NCBI GenBank assembly: GCA_036489755.1
Contig: DASXFD010000007.1
Coordinates: forward strand, 19,809 to 83,808
DNA length: 64,000 bases
Source of the DNA: JABFXX01 sp036489755
GTDB lineage: Bacteria > Myxococcota_A > Polyangia > Haliangiales > Haliangiaceae
Direction of reading: 5' to 3'
Each line of letters starts with the position of its first letter. Position 1 is the first letter of the stretch. The position numbers were made by a program, and so were the translations under genes. The notes beneath the pieces were generated by a model that saw nothing but the letters and a program-made list of their open reading frames with translations, was not told the DNA's origin and searched no databases. Shown here piece after piece: positions 51,871-64,000 of this stretch.

Positions 51871-53348
51871 TCAGAACGTGAGGATCGGAGCGCTCGAGGT
51901 GGTGGGCGCGACCGGCGGCTTGATCGAGCCGATGCGAAGCACGACGCGATCGCGCGTCGGGGAGCCGGGCGCGATGTCGATCACCGACACCGTGTCCTCG
52001 AGGAAGTTAGTGACGTAGAGCTTCTTGCGCGACGCCGAGACGGCGACCGCGTACGGGCCGCTGCCCGACTCGATCTGATCGAGCAGCGCGCCGCCGCCAT
52101 TCGGATCGATCACGTCGATCACGCCGTCCGAGAAGCACGACACGTAGACGCGCTCGCCGTCGCCGGTGTCGACCGAGGCGAGCAGGTTGCCCTCGCGGCA
52201 CAAGTCGGTGACGCCGATCGTCGTGTTGGCGGGAAAGCCGGTGTCGGTCACCGACGTATCGAAGATCTGCAGCGTCGGCGGATCGCGGTTGATGAGGTAC
52301 ATGCGGTTGCCGTCGGACGAGAACGTGATGCCGCGCGTGTCCTCGGACTCGCCGGCCTGGCCGCCGACGCCGTCGAGGAAGAAGTAGTTGCCGGGCAACA
52401 GGAACGCGGGCGTGTCGTTGACCGGGCGGCCGACCGTGTACGTCTGGATCCGATCCTCGGAGCTCGCGCCGACGTAGACGATGTCGCCGTTCGGCGACGG
52501 CCGTCCACCGACGCCCGCGGCGCCGATGAGCCCGGTGTTCGGATCGGGCTCGAACAGCGCCTGCGACAAGTCCGAGGCGATCGCCTTCTCGCCGATCGGC
52601 GAGTCGATGAGCGTCACGTCGCCGGTGTCGAACCCCGAGACCATCGCGAACTGGCCCGCCGACGACGCCCACACCATGAACGGCTCCTCGGGCAGCACGC
52701 CGATGTCCTCGTTGTTATCGAGGAACGCGATGCGGTGATCGTCGTCGCACAGCTCGAACGACGACTTGGTGGCGTTGCACGACAGCGCACCGTTGGCCCA
52801 GTCGAGCCACGTGATCGACGGATCGCCGCGCGTCGGGATGATGAGGCGCAGCGTGCCGTTCTGGGTGTCCTGGATCGACATGTCGGTCGCGAAGTTGCCG
52901 ATGCGCGCGGAGGAGTTCGGCACCATGAACTGCGTCTCGTCGCAGATCAGCGAGTAGGCGTTGTTGGGATCGGGCGCGCAGCACTGCGCCGAGCCGTCGG
53001 CGTTCGTCGCGCTGCAGTTGCTGCCCGGCGGATTGTCGGGAATCGTGCCGCTGACCGTCCAGTTGCCGGCGATCGTATCGACGGTGTCGAGATCGACGAC
53101 CGAGACGGTGCCCGAGTCGTAACGCAGGTCCGAGTTGCCGTTCGTCACGAACAGGACCGAGTCGTCGGGCGCGACGGCCGCCGCGGTCGGATAAAAGAAC
53201 TGCGAATCGGGCGGCTCGACGGCCGACGCCGATGCGGTGCAGCCGGCGACACCGGCGGCCAAGAGGCAAAGCGTTGCGCGGACCAACACCGCACGCTTGG
53301 ACGAGGCCCCCCTCCAAAGCGTTGCCCGCGTTGCAGCCGAGATCGCCG

Positions 53349-53352
<4 letters not shown>
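51871..53352 (-). CDS. Beta-propeller lipoprotein (YncE/lactonase-like)
   Basis: 493 residues from GTG 53352, whose GTGA overlaps the ppdK stop. An internal GTG 21 codons later is an alternative and would give a tighter signal (VLVRATLCLLAAGVAGC, lipobox GVAGC). The rest has repeated propeller strands of the YncE/40-residue type: DDSVLFVTNGNSDLRYDSG, GDIVYVGASSEDRIQTYTVG, KKLYVTNFLEDTVSVIDI. Four Cys in SNCSATN and QCCAPD. Likely a periplasmic or surface scaffold or ligand binder. Translationally linked to both ppdK and the following giant lipoprotein. Confidence 0.78.
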
Positions 53353-55993
<2,641 letters not shown>

Positions 55994-55997
<4 letters not shown>

Positions 55998-58084
55998 TGC
56001 GCGCCTCCCAGCAGTCGGAAATCGGCAATCTGCATGTACGGCGTGATGAACCAGTTGAGCAGCGCGAGCCGGTTGTCGCGCAGCTTCGGGTCGGGATCCA
56101 TGACCATGACGCCGCCTTTGTCGAAGAACGCGGCGACCGTCGGGCGCAGCTGCTCGAGCGACGCGAACACGGCCGTGTAGTCCTGGCGATGCCGTGCGTC
56201 CTTCTCGGCGACCTGCGCGGCGAGCACGGCGTCGTGAAGCTTGCGCTCGGCGTCGGCCACGAACGCGGCTTGCGAGGGCGCTTCGCCGATCGCGAGCTTC
56301 TTGGCGCGCGCGTCGTCGAGGATGTTGGCGACGCGCTTGAACACCTCGCGCGCCTCCTTCGAGATCTTGCCGCACGCGAGCGCGCGGGCTCGCGCATCGA
56401 TCGGATCGTGCCAGCCCTGCGCGAGCGCGGCGTCGGCGTCCTGCGCCGGGATGCCGTGATCGACGAGGATGCCGCGCAAGCGCGTCTTCATGAACTCGTC
56501 GAGCTTCGCGGTGTCGGTGCGCGCCACGCCCTGCGCGTGCAGCGCTTGTTGCGCCGACTGCACGAGCTGCGGGTAGACGTCGCGCCAGCCGCGATCGAGC
56601 AGGATCTGCCAGATGCCGATCGCCGCACGGCGAAGCCCGAATGGATCCGCCGAGCCCGTCGGCTCGAGGCCGACCGAGAAGCAGCCGACGATCGTGTCGG
56701 CCTTGTCCGCGAGCGAGACCAGCGCGGCTTCGCCCGCGGTCGGCAGCTCTGCGCCCTGCCCTTTGGGCCACCAGTGCTGTTCGATCGCGTCGGCCACTGC
56801 ATCCGGTAGCCGATGAAAGCGCGCGTAGTGCTTGCCCATCGTGCCTTGCAACTCGGGAAACTCACCGACGGCGAGCGACGCGAGATCGGCCTTGCAGTAG
56901 TGCGCGGCCATCGCTGCGGCATCGCGGTTGATCGGCAGCGTCGCGGACGCGCTCTGCACGATCGTGACGAGGCGGCCGACCTTGTGGCCGATCGTCTTCG
57001 CGCCGTCGCCGAGCTTGGCCTGGAACACGACGCCGTCGAGCTTCTTGTTCCAGTCGTCGAACGAATGTTTTTTGTCCTCGCCGAAGAAGAACTTCGCGTC
57101 GCTCAGCCGCGACGCCAGCACCTTCTCGTTGCCGCGCGACACGACGGCCGGATCGCCGACGATCGTCGCGGCGAGCGTCGCGAACTTCGGCGCGAGCTTG
57201 CCGTGCGCGTCCTCGAACGCGAAGTAGCGCTGGTGCGTGCGCATCGCGGTGACGATCATCTCTTCGGGCACTTCGAGGAACGCCGGATCGAAGCCACCGG
57301 CGATGCCGACCGGCCACTCGCCGAGGTGCATGACTTCGGCGACGAGCGGCTCGTCGGGCCGCATCTTCAAGTGTGCCTCGCCTGCGAGCCGCTCGAGCTC
57401 GCGCACGACCGTCGCGCGCCGCTCCGCCGGATCGACCATCACGTGCGCGGCGTGCAGCGTGGAGACATATGCGCTCGCATCGGCGAGCTCGTGCCAGCCG
57501 GGCGACAAGAAGCGATGACCGCGCGTCGCGCGACCCGCGGCCTGGCCGGCCCACGTCAGCGGCACGACCTCGCCGTCGAACAACGCGACGAGCCACTGCA
57601 CCGGCCGCACGAACGCCGCCTCGCTCCAGCCCCAGCGCATCGACTTCGGCCACGCGATGCCCGCGGCGAGCTCGGCGAGCAGTGCCGGCAACAGCGCGCG
57701 CGTCGGCTCGCCGGCGACGTGGCGCCGCGCGACCGCGTAGAGGCCCTTCTTGCCGGCGACCTCTTGCTTGGCGATCGCGCTCGCGTCGACGCCGTTCTTC
57801 GCGGCGAAGCCCTGGCCCGCTTTGGTCAGCGAGCCGTCGGGCGCGAACGCGGCGCCGACGGGCGGCCCGACGACGAGCTCGTCGAGCTCGCTCTGGCGAT
57901 CGGCCACCGCGTGCGCGATCACGGCGAGCCGGCGCGGCGTGCCGTACGCGACGATGTCGCCGTGTGCGAGGCGTGCGGCGTCGAGCTTCTTGACGAGCTG
58001 TGCCGGCAGATCGGCGAGCGCGCGCGCGAGCATCTTGGCCGGAATCTCTTCGCAGCCGATCTCGAACAGCAGGCTAGCCGGCAT
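55994..58084 (-). CDS. glyS: Glycine--tRNA ligase beta subunit
   Basis: 696 residues from ATG 58084; the frame runs further up but MPASLLFEIGCEEIPAKM is the standard N-terminus. Family landmarks are YGTPRRLAVIA, RFVRPVQWL-type AAFVRPVQWLVAL, TRGHRFLSPG, THQRYFAFED and SDAKFFFGEDKK, with the C-terminal anticodon-binding region and FFDKGGVMVMDPDPKLRDNRLALL. It forms the alpha2beta2 enzyme that charges tRNA-Gly. The start overlaps glyQ by 11 bp and the stop overlaps ppdK by 4. Confidence 0.96.
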
Positions 58085-59063
58085 GCGGCAGCTCCTGCGC
58101 ATGAGGCACGACGATCCGCGCCGCGGCGAGCGCGGCGGCGTTGACGCCCGACTCGGCCGCACCTTCGAACGCGGCCTGTGCAGCCGCGCCGAGCGCCTTC
58201 GGCAACAGCGGGAAGCCGAGGGCCGCGCGCGATTGCACGTACGCGTGCGCGCAGTCCTTCGCCATCGCGCGCACGCGGCCGATGAAGCGCTGGCGCTCGG
58301 TCACGCTGATCGCGCCGCGCGCGTCGAGCGAGTTGAACTGGTGGCTCGACTTCATGCAGAACTCGTACGCCGGCAACACGAGGCCGACACCGAGGAGGCG
58401 CTTGCACTCTTCTTCGTACGTATCGAACAGCCGAAACGCGATCTCCGGCTTCAGCTGCTCGAAGTGATAGATCGAGTACTGCTTTTCCCACGGCTGCCGC
58501 AGCTGGCCGTACGTGACGTGCTTGTCCCACTTCACGTCGTACATGCTGTCGACGTTCTGCAGGTACATCGCGAGCCGCTCGACGCCGTACGTGAGCTCGG
58601 CCGTCACCGGCATCAGATCGATGCCGCCGGCTTGCTGGAAGTACGTGAACTGCGTGACCTCCATGCCGTCGCACCAGACTTCCCAGCCGAGACCCCACGC
58701 GCCCAACGTCGGCGACTCCCAATCGTCCTCGACGAAGCGAATGTCGTGCACCTTCGGATCGAGCCTGATCGCGCGCAGCGAATCGAGGTAGAGGTCCTGC
58801 ACGTTGAGCGGCGACGGCTTGAGCCCGACTTGATACTGGTAATAGGCCCCGGCGCGGTTCGGGTTCTCGCCGTAGCGGCCGTCCGAAGGCCGCCGACAGA
58901 ACTGCGCGAACGCCGCGTTCCACGGCTCCGGTCCGAGCACGCGCAAGAACGTCGCCGGGTGAAACGTGCCCGCGCCGACCTCGACATCCACCGGCTGCTC
59001 GATCACGCAGCCGCGCTCCGCCCAGAACTGGCCGAGCGTGAAGATGAGGTCTTGCAGGTACAT
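58074..59063 (-). CDS. glyQ: Glycine--tRNA ligase alpha subunit
   Basis: 329 residues. Catalytic class II aminoacyl-tRNA synthetase subunit. Landmarks are YLQDLIFTLGQFW at the N-terminus, GAGTFHPATFLRVLGPEPW, PSDGRYGENPNRAGAYYQYQ, DDWESPTLGAWGLGWEVW and TYGVERLAMYLQ. The C-terminal tail is longer and more Ala-rich than usual (about 30 residues). First gene of the run that continues through glyS and ppdK into two lipoproteins. The 114-bp gap to the divergent gene at 59178 should hold its promoter. Confidence 0.96.
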   Translation of the reverse strand: MYLQDLIFTLGQFWAERGCVIEQPVDVEVGAGTFHPATFLRVLGPEPWNAAFAQFCRRPSDGRYGENPNRAGAYYQYQVGLKPSPLNVQDLYLDSLRAIRLDPKVHDIRFVEDDWESPTLGAWGLGWEVWCDGMEVTQFTYFQQAGGIDLMPVTAELTYGVERLAMYLQNVDSMYDVKWDKHVTYGQLRQPWEKQYSIYHFEQLKPEIAFRLFDTYEEECKRLLGVGLVLPAYEFCMKSSHQFNSLDARGAISVTERQRFIGRVRAMAKDCAHAYVQSRAALGFPLLPKALGAAAQAAFEGAAESGVNAAALAAARIVVPHAQELPHAG

Positions 59064-59177
59064 GCGGGATGCGGACCCTACCGTTGACGCGCGAGGCGGT
59101 CAAGCGCAGCAAGCGAGCTAAGTGCGCCAGAATACTTGACGTTCCACAGACCCGAACAGTAGCTTGGAGATCGACCG

Positions 59178-59744
59178 ATGACACGCGTCTGGCTGTGCAG
59201 CTTCGTCGGACTCGTGCTTCCGGGTTGCTCGTTGATCTTGGATTTCTCGGACTCGGCCGCGCCGCACGATGCGGCGCTTCCCGATGCGCCGTACACGCAA
59301 GCGGAGTGCGCGTACGACGAGCCGAACGATTCGATCGACAACGCCGCGACCGTGACGACCGCCGACGTCGGCCCGGCCGCGATCTGCCCGACCTCGACCG
59401 GCACCGACGACCTCGACTTCTATCGCTTCGAGGTTCCCGACATGACCGCGCAGGTCACGATCCAGCTCGCGTACGTGCCGCGCCAGAACGGCAGCCTCGC
59501 GCTCACGCTCTACGACGATACCGAGAGCGTGATCGCGAGCGAGACCGACACGCTCGCGACCAAGACGATCGCATGCCCGACCAATGCGACGTCGGGCGTC
59601 ACCTGCCCCGTGCTCGTCGCGGGCACGTACACGTTCGAGGTCGGCCCGCTCGATCCCGGCGACGTCAACGACTACACGTTCGCGTTGACGATCGACGCGG
59701 GCTCGGATGCGGGCTCGGGCTCGGGCTCGGCCGCGCAAAACTAG
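59178..59744 (+). CDS. Lipoprotein with PPC-like beta-sandwich domain
   Basis: 188 residues. Lipoprotein signal ending VGLVLPGC (Cys 17). An Asp/Ala/Pro linker leads to a pre-peptidase C-terminal (PPC) type domain: ECAYDEPNDSIDNAATV, DDLDFYRFEVPD, GSLALTLYDD and GTYTFEVGPLDPGDVNDYTFALTI. Four Cys may pair. PPC domains usually accompany secreted proteases; here it stands alone on a lipid anchor, perhaps as a binding protein. GGAGA precedes ATG by 7 bp. Confidence 0.8.
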   Translation: MTRVWLCSFVGLVLPGCSLILDFSDSAAPHDAALPDAPYTQAECAYDEPNDSIDNAATVTTADVGPAAICPTSTGTDDLDFYRFEVPDMTAQVTIQLAYVPRQNGSLALTLYDDTESVIASETDTLATKTIACPTNATSGVTCPVLVAGTYTFEVGPLDPGDVNDYTFALTIDAGSDAGSGSGSAAQN

Positions 59745-59752
59745 AGCGCGCT

Positions 59753-60892
59753 CTAGTCGTCGTTGTCGTCGATCGCTTCGTACTCGATCGCGTAGCGCAC
59801 CTGCTCGATCGCGCGCGGCGCGACCTCGAGCACCGAGCGCAGCACGTCGCCGTGAATCGTCGGTGCGGTCGGTCGCGCGCCGGTGAGCCGGCGATGCGGG
59901 CCCGGCCGCGCGGCTTCTTCGACCCACACCTCGCGCGGCGTCGCGCCGAGGTTCGCGACCGACAGCGTGAGCTGATCGACGCGGTTGCCATCGCCGGTCG
60001 CCTCGACGCGCTCGCGCGCGCCCGACAGCTCGGGATCGATCCACAGCGGCACGCGCAGCTCGTTCGGGCCGACCACGAGCGCGCCGGCGACGTCGACGTC
60101 TCGCACCGGCTCGCCGGGCAGCGCGACGTGCACGCGCAGCGTGCCGGCCGGCAGCGCAGCGGTCTCGAGCTCGAGGTCGACCCACACGTCGCGCGTCGAG
60201 TCGGCGTGCCAGCTCGTCGTCGTCGGCTCGACGCTCGGCGACGGCACCGCGCCGGTGTAGATCCAGCGCCGGTGCGCGACGAGCTCGCGCGGCGACGTCG
60301 CGATGATGGCGGTCGAGCCGTCGAGCACGGCATCTCTGCGCGCGAGCTCGTGCCGCGCGCCGCCCGACGGCGACGGCGGTTGGTCGAAGACTCTAAGCTC
60401 GCCGCGCTCGCCCCACCGCGGCGTCGCCACGGCGAATCGCGTGACGAGCTCGGCGCGATCGGGCGCCGTCATCGCGATCGCGTGCTCGGCGCGCGCCGTC
60501 AGCGCCGGCGTCATGTACGCGACGCGCACGACGTGACGGCCGCGTCCACCGGTCACGCGGCACCGCACCACCGGCGAGATCTCGACGGGCACGAGCCCGT
60601 CGTCGCTGCCATCGCCGCCGGGCAGCGCGAGCTCGGGGCGCGCGCATTGATCGATCGCGACGTGCGGATCATCGAGCACCTCGATCCACAACGTCGCGAG
60701 ATCGGCGGCGGCATCGACGTGATCGAGGGTCAATGCGTTGCCGTCGAGCACGAGCGCGCGGCGCTCTTCGACGACCGCGTACGGCGACGCGCCGCCGTAG
60801 AGCGAGATGGTCACGCCGAGCGCGACGGGCGGCGTGGGATGCGCGGCCGGATGACAGCCGAGCACGCACGCGAGCGCGAGCGCGCGCATCAT
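59753..60892 (-). CDS. Putative lipoprotein of unknown function
   Basis: 379 residues from ATG 60892 (a second ATG follows directly). The short signal MMRALALACVLGC has lipobox VLGC. The mature part is beta-rich and charged (VAIDQCARPELALPGG, VEISPVVRCRVTGG, VWVDLELETAALPAGTLRVHVALPG) with few Cys, possibly several Ig-like or sandwich domains. No family recognised. It begins 4 bp after the gpsA stop and so belongs to the acyltransferase-gpsA unit. Confidence 0.7.
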   Translation of the reverse strand: MMRALALACVLGCHPAAHPTPPVALGVTISLYGGASPYAVVEERRALVLDGNALTLDHVDAAADLATLWIEVLDDPHVAIDQCARPELALPGGDGSDDGLVPVEISPVVRCRVTGGRGRHVVRVAYMTPALTARAEHAIAMTAPDRAELVTRFAVATPRWGERGELRVFDQPPSPSGGARHELARRDAVLDGSTAIIATSPRELVAHRRWIYTGAVPSPSVEPTTTSWHADSTRDVWVDLELETAALPAGTLRVHVALPGEPVRDVDVAGALVVGPNELRVPLWIDPELSGARERVEATGDGNRVDQLTLSVANLGATPREVWVEEAARPGPHRRLTGARPTAPTIHGDVLRSVLEVAPRAIEQVRYAIEYEAIDDNDD

Positions 60893-60896
60893 GCGT

Positions 60897-61883
60897 TCAC
60901 TCTTCGCTGGCGACCGAGTCGCCGACGAGCTGGGCAACGTCGCGTGGCTCGGCCTTGCCATCGAGCACCGCGGCGACGCCCGCGAGCACCGGCATCCGCA
61001 CGCGCAGCGTGCGGGCGAGCTCGGCGCCGGCGATCGCGGCGCGCGCGCCTTCGGTGCGCTGGTTGTCGGCGGTGACCACGCCGTCGGCGAGCCGCCGGCC
61101 GAGCTGGTAGTCGGCGCTGCGGTCGGTCGCACGCACCAGCAAGTTGCCGAGCCCCGACAGTCCGGAAAACGTCCGCACGTTCGCGCCGCCGGCCATCGCG
61201 AGCCGCGTCGCTTCGGCGACGACGCGCGTGATCAACACGGCGCGTGGACCCGCACCCATGCCGAGCCCGTCGCACAGGCCGAGCGCGACCGAGTACGCGC
61301 CGGCGAGCGCAGATGCGAGCTCGACGCCGGCGAGATCGTGCGAGCCGTAGACGCGCAGCGCGGGCGGCGCGTTGAGCAGACGCCGCGCCTCGGCCACGAC
61401 CTCGTCGAACGCCGACGCGACGACCATCGACGCGAACTCGCCGAGCGCGAGATCGGCGGGCAGCGCCGGGCCCGCGATCACGCCGATCTTGAGCGTCGGC
61501 AGGCCCTCCTGCATGACTTCCGACACGCGATCGTTGTTGGGCGCCGCGAGCGCGCCGACCGCGTGCACGACGATGTGACTGCCGTCGAGAAAGCCGCCGA
61601 GCTCGCGCGCGCGCTCGCGCACGTTCGTCGAGCTGACCGCCATCACGAGCAGCCGCGCCTCGCTCGCGAGCCGGCGCGGATCGGTCGTCGCCTCGAGCGG
61701 CGCGGGCAGCGGGGCTTCGGGCAGGCGCGGGCACGATCGCGTGGTCTCGATCGCGCGCACGATGGCCGCGTCGCGCGACCACACGAGCACGCGGCGGCCG
61801 GCGCGCGCGAGCACCGAGCCGAGCGCGGTGCCGAATCGGCCGGCGCCGACGATGCCGACGGTCTCGGCGCGCGTCGTGGTCAC
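60897..61883 (-). CDS. gpsA: Glycerol-3-phosphate dehydrogenase [NAD(P)+]
   Basis: 328 residues from GTG 61883. Makes sn-glycerol 3-phosphate from dihydroxyacetone phosphate for phospholipid synthesis. N-terminal GIVGAGRFGTALGSVLARAG is the NAD(P) site. AGPALPADLALGEFASMVV matches the GP(S/N)xAxE region, and ASALAGAYSVALGLCDGLGMG plus LSGLGNLLVRATDRSADYQLGRRLADG match the C-terminal catalytic part. Family Lys is not in its usual VKGL-type context (here VHAVGAL), so the exact substrate deserves some caution. GTGA overlap with the upstream acyltransferase gene supports a joint role in lipid synthesis. Confidence 0.88.
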   Translation of the reverse strand: MTTTRAETVGIVGAGRFGTALGSVLARAGRRVLVWSRDAAIVRAIETTRSCPRLPEAPLPAPLEATTDPRRLASEARLLVMAVSSTNVRERARELGGFLDGSHIVVHAVGALAAPNNDRVSEVMQEGLPTLKIGVIAGPALPADLALGEFASMVVASAFDEVVAEARRLLNAPPALRVYGSHDLAGVELASALAGAYSVALGLCDGLGMGAGPRAVLITRVVAEATRLAMAGGANVRTFSGLSGLGNLLVRATDRSADYQLGRRLADGVVTADNQRTEGARAAIAGAELARTLRVRMPVLAGVAAVLDGKAEPRDVAQLVGDSVASEE

Positions 61884-63505
61884 GCGCCCTCCGGAGGAAT
61901 GTGCGCGGTGCGGTTTTGATAATAGTAGAGGAGCTTCGCGTCGGCGACGCACAGCGTGTCGTCGCGGCGCTCGACGATCGTGCGCGTGTGGAACGTCGAC
62001 AGGCCCTTCACCGCGTCGGCAACTTTGTCCTGCGAGCTCTGCGTGACGAAGCCGGGATGCTCGGCGCCGAACGCGGGCGTCGCGGCGATCCGCGCGCGCA
62101 GCCGATCGACGCCGGCGATCGCGTCGGCGATCGGGATCGTGCACTCGCCCTGCGCGAGCCGCAGCAGCCGATAGATGTCGCGCGTGCCGGCGCGGCGCGC
62201 GAGCTCGTCGTAGAGCACGCGTGCGAGCAAGTGCGTCGAGTGGAACACGGTGAGCCGCGGATAAATGCCGGCGAGCCGGCGACCGAGCGCGCGCGTGTAC
62301 TCGGCGTCGCGCTGATCGTCGTCGGAGACTTCGCCGTCGGCGCCGCGCACGAAGCTCGCCGGATCGACCACGCGGCCCGCGCGATCGATCGATTCACCGT
62401 CGTCGGTGATGTCGTTGCCGAACGGATCGTAGGGCCGGCCGAACCGCACGATCACCGAGCCTTCGTGCGCGAGGATCTTGCGGAAGAACTCGACCATGCG
62501 GCCGACGCGCGAGAACTCGTCGTCGGTGATGATGTAGCGGCTCTTGCCGGTCTCCGCGAGGTAGTCGTCGATCAGCGTCTCGGCCTCGAGGGTCAGCCGG
62601 TAGTTGATCGTCGCCGGCACGATGTACAGGCGCTTGTTCGGCGCGCCCTCGCGCACGTTGTTCTTGTACGCGGTGACGGTCGTGCCGAGCAGCCCGAGCT
62701 TGAGGTGCTTCTCGACGAGGTTGCTGCGGCAGCGCGTGCCGCCGGGGAAGAACAGCGAGTGATAGCCGTGCTCGAGGAGCACGGTCGAGTACTCCTTGAG
62801 GACGTCCTTGTAGAGCTCGAACTTGAGGCGGCGATCGACGCGGTACGCGCCGAGGTTGCGCATGAAGAACGAGATGAACGGGTTCGAGAACAGATTCTTG
62901 CCGGCGCCGTAGGTCACCGGCGGCAGCCCCGCGCGCAGCAGGCCGAGGCCGATCGCGGGCGAGTCCATGTTGGAGCTGTGCGTCGGCGTGACGACGATCG
63001 TGCCGCGCTCGGCGCACGCGCGTGCGAGCTCGACCTCGCCGTCGGCGGTGATCCGCGCGTCGAGGTTGCGCATCGCCGCGACGCCGGCCGACAGCGAGCT
63101 GATCGGGTTGAACACGAAGCCGAGCAGCGACGGCCCGATCCCGGTGGCGAACTTGTAGACGCGCGGATCGAAGTTGCCGACGACGTCCTTGCCGTAGAAG
63201 CCGACGAGCGAGCGCAGCTCGGACTGCTTGTCCTCGTCCGACATCGCGAGCAGGCGCCGCGACAGATCGCGCCAGCGCGCGGTCGCCTCGCCACTGTGAC
63301 CGTTCTTCGAGGCCTCGTGGCGACGGATCTCGTGGAACGCGACGTCGTTGAGCACGTACTCGAGCGAGTGATCGCCGCCGGCCTTCGCCTGCGCGACGCG
63401 CCGCGCGACCACGCGCCGCTCGACCTCGGCGAGCAGTCGCTCGCGGTCGGAGTTGAACCTCTCGAGCCGGTTCTCGGCCTCCTGGACCGGACGGTCAGAC
63501 GCCAT
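61880..63505 (-). CDS. PlsB-like glycerol-3-phosphate acyltransferase
   Basis: 541 residues from ATG 63505. Acyltransferase motifs in order: I, VVTPTHSSNMDSPA (H-x4-D) near 190; II, a Gly-rich segment GAGKNLFSNPF; III, LFFPGGTRCRSN near 265 (FPEGTRS type); IV, YIVPATINY near 310. Length and layout fit a PlsB-type enzyme shortened at the ends rather than the small PlsC. It would esterify glycerol 3-phosphate, the product of the coupled gpsA, in the first step of phospholipid synthesis. No membrane span is obvious, so it is probably peripheral. Confidence 0.82.
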   Translation of the reverse strand: MASDRPVQEAENRLERFNSDRERLLAEVERRVVARRVAQAKAGGDHSLEYVLNDVAFHEIRRHEASKNGHSGEATARWRDLSRRLLAMSDEDKQSELRSLVGFYGKDVVGNFDPRVYKFATGIGPSLLGFVFNPISSLSAGVAAMRNLDARITADGEVELARACAERGTIVVTPTHSSNMDSPAIGLGLLRAGLPPVTYGAGKNLFSNPFISFFMRNLGAYRVDRRLKFELYKDVLKEYSTVLLEHGYHSLFFPGGTRCRSNLVEKHLKLGLLGTTVTAYKNNVREGAPNKRLYIVPATINYRLTLEAETLIDDYLAETGKSRYIITDDEFSRVGRMVEFFRKILAHEGSVIVRFGRPYDPFGNDITDDGESIDRAGRVVDPASFVRGADGEVSDDDQRDAEYTRALGRRLAGIYPRLTVFHSTHLLARVLYDELARRAGTRDIYRLLRLAQGECTIPIADAIAGVDRLRARIAATPAFGAEHPGFVTQSSQDKVADAVKGLSTFHTRTIVERRDDTLCVADAKLLYYYQNRTAHIPPEGA

Positions 63506-63638
63506 GGCTACTCGTGACCATGGATACTCATAACAGATGTCAGATCCCCTTGCGGTGTACGGCCGTGCTATGGTGTGGATCGAGTAACGGGTGCGCTGCC
63601 GCCATGCGGCGCGCGTCGGTTCTGAAGGAGACGTGGGT

Positions 63639-64000
63639 TTGGCCACGACCAAGCGTCCGCGAACGACGACGACGAAGAAGAAAGCCGAGCCGGCGAAACC
63701 ACCGCCGAAGGCTGCCGCGTCCGCGGCCAAGCCGCGCCCGAAGCGGGCTCCCGCGTCCACGCCCGCTGAGGTCGTGGCCGCCAAGCCGCTGTGGGATCTC
63801 CGCGGCGCGGTGCCGCCCGAGGGTGCGGGCTTCCCACCCAAGGTCGGCGCGCTGCTCGGCGTGGGGCAGAAGGCCCTCGGCATCAAGACGTTCCGCACCG
63901 GTCAGGCCGAGGCGTTCGAGCACCTGCTCGGTGGCCACGACGTGCTGGCCGTGATGCCGACCGGCAGCGGCAAGTCGCTGCTCTATCAATTGACGTCGCT
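63639..64000 (+). CDS. RecQ-like ATP-dependent DNA helicase, 5' part only
   Basis: An open frame of 120 codons running off the right edge. The start is taken as TTG 63639 because AAGGAG lies 8 bp upstream; an in-frame GTG at 63633 is closer than usual to that site. A Lys/Pro/Ala-rich N-terminal tail of about 50 residues (KRPRTTTTKKKAEPAKPPPK) precedes a helicase start: FRTGQAEAFEHLLGGHDVL and Walker A VMPTGSGKSLLYQL, the Q-motif and motif I of RecQ. The basic tail probably contacts DNA. Confidence 0.85.
   Translation, partial: MATTKRPRTTTTKKKAEPAKPPPKAAASAAKPRPKRAPASTPAEVVAAKPLWDLRGAVPPEGAGFPPKVGALLGVGQKALGIKTFRTGQAEAFEHLLGGHDVLAVMPTGSGKSLLYQLTS

Noticed and set aside
59136..59165. TTGACG-N18-TAGCTT as a promoter for the PPC-domain lipoprotein
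   Set aside because: The -10 is poor and the start site would fall on the ribosome-binding site (GGAGA 59166-59170), leaving almost no leader.

Overview
The window is 64 kb of high-GC DNA, densely coded on both strands. The gene set points to a myxobacterium (Myxococcota), possibly from the Haliangiales/Kofleriaceae side. Indicators are Ser/Thr protein kinases with membrane anchors, a sigma/anti-sigma pair with FecR and AgmX-like parts, an MXAN_5187-type sensor, many lipoproteins with Ala/Pro/Ser linkers, and c-type cytochrome lipoproteins. Strong codon bias makes most long antisense open frames mere shadows. I see no rRNA, tRNA, CRISPR array, insertion sequence or prophage. The lineage call is inference from gene content.

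Layout. 1-7.1 kb (minus): alpha/beta hydrolase, zinc-ribbon Ser/Thr kinase, Cache-like sensor, NamZ-like muramidase, nadD, a DUF2520 oxidoreductase and a truncated secreted protein, mostly joined by 4-bp overlaps. 7.1-10.5 kb: an outer-membrane barrel protein divergent from a two-gene unit. 10.6-16.9 kb (minus): two large cytochrome/beta-propeller lipoproteins resembling the hydrazine synthase alpha chain, with a HEAT-repeat protein between them. 17-24 kb: mutS, small proteins, a metallophosphoesterase and a membrane Fe-S oxidoreductase (EtfD/HdrD-like). 24-30.6 kb: lipoprotein, HEAT-repeat protein, GMC oxidoreductase behind a PdhR/FadR-like operator, and a divergent LysR/flavin monooxygenase pair. 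30.6-33.9 kb (minus): ECF sigma factor, its likely anti-sigma factor and a secreted protein. 34-36.9 kb: a hydrolase coupled to a homocysteine methyltransferase-MTHFR fusion.

36.9-40.5 kb holds the most unusual feature. Five tandem paralogous genes encode Cys-rich lipoproteins, and copies of the 3' end of the MTHFR gene are trapped in the spacers between them.

40.5-47.6 kb (plus): small secreted proteins, a second Ser/Thr kinase, membrane dipeptidase, diheme peroxidase, pilin-like protein, cytochrome c and a propeller-like protein. 47.6-59 kb (minus): a SPOR protein, then a tightly packed run glyQ-glyS-ppdK followed by two large lipoproteins. 59-64 kb: a PPC-domain lipoprotein, a PlsB-like acyltransferase coupled to gpsA (phospholipid synthesis), and the start of a RecQ-like helicase cut by the right edge.

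All annotations are by eye. No database search, alignment or folding program was run.
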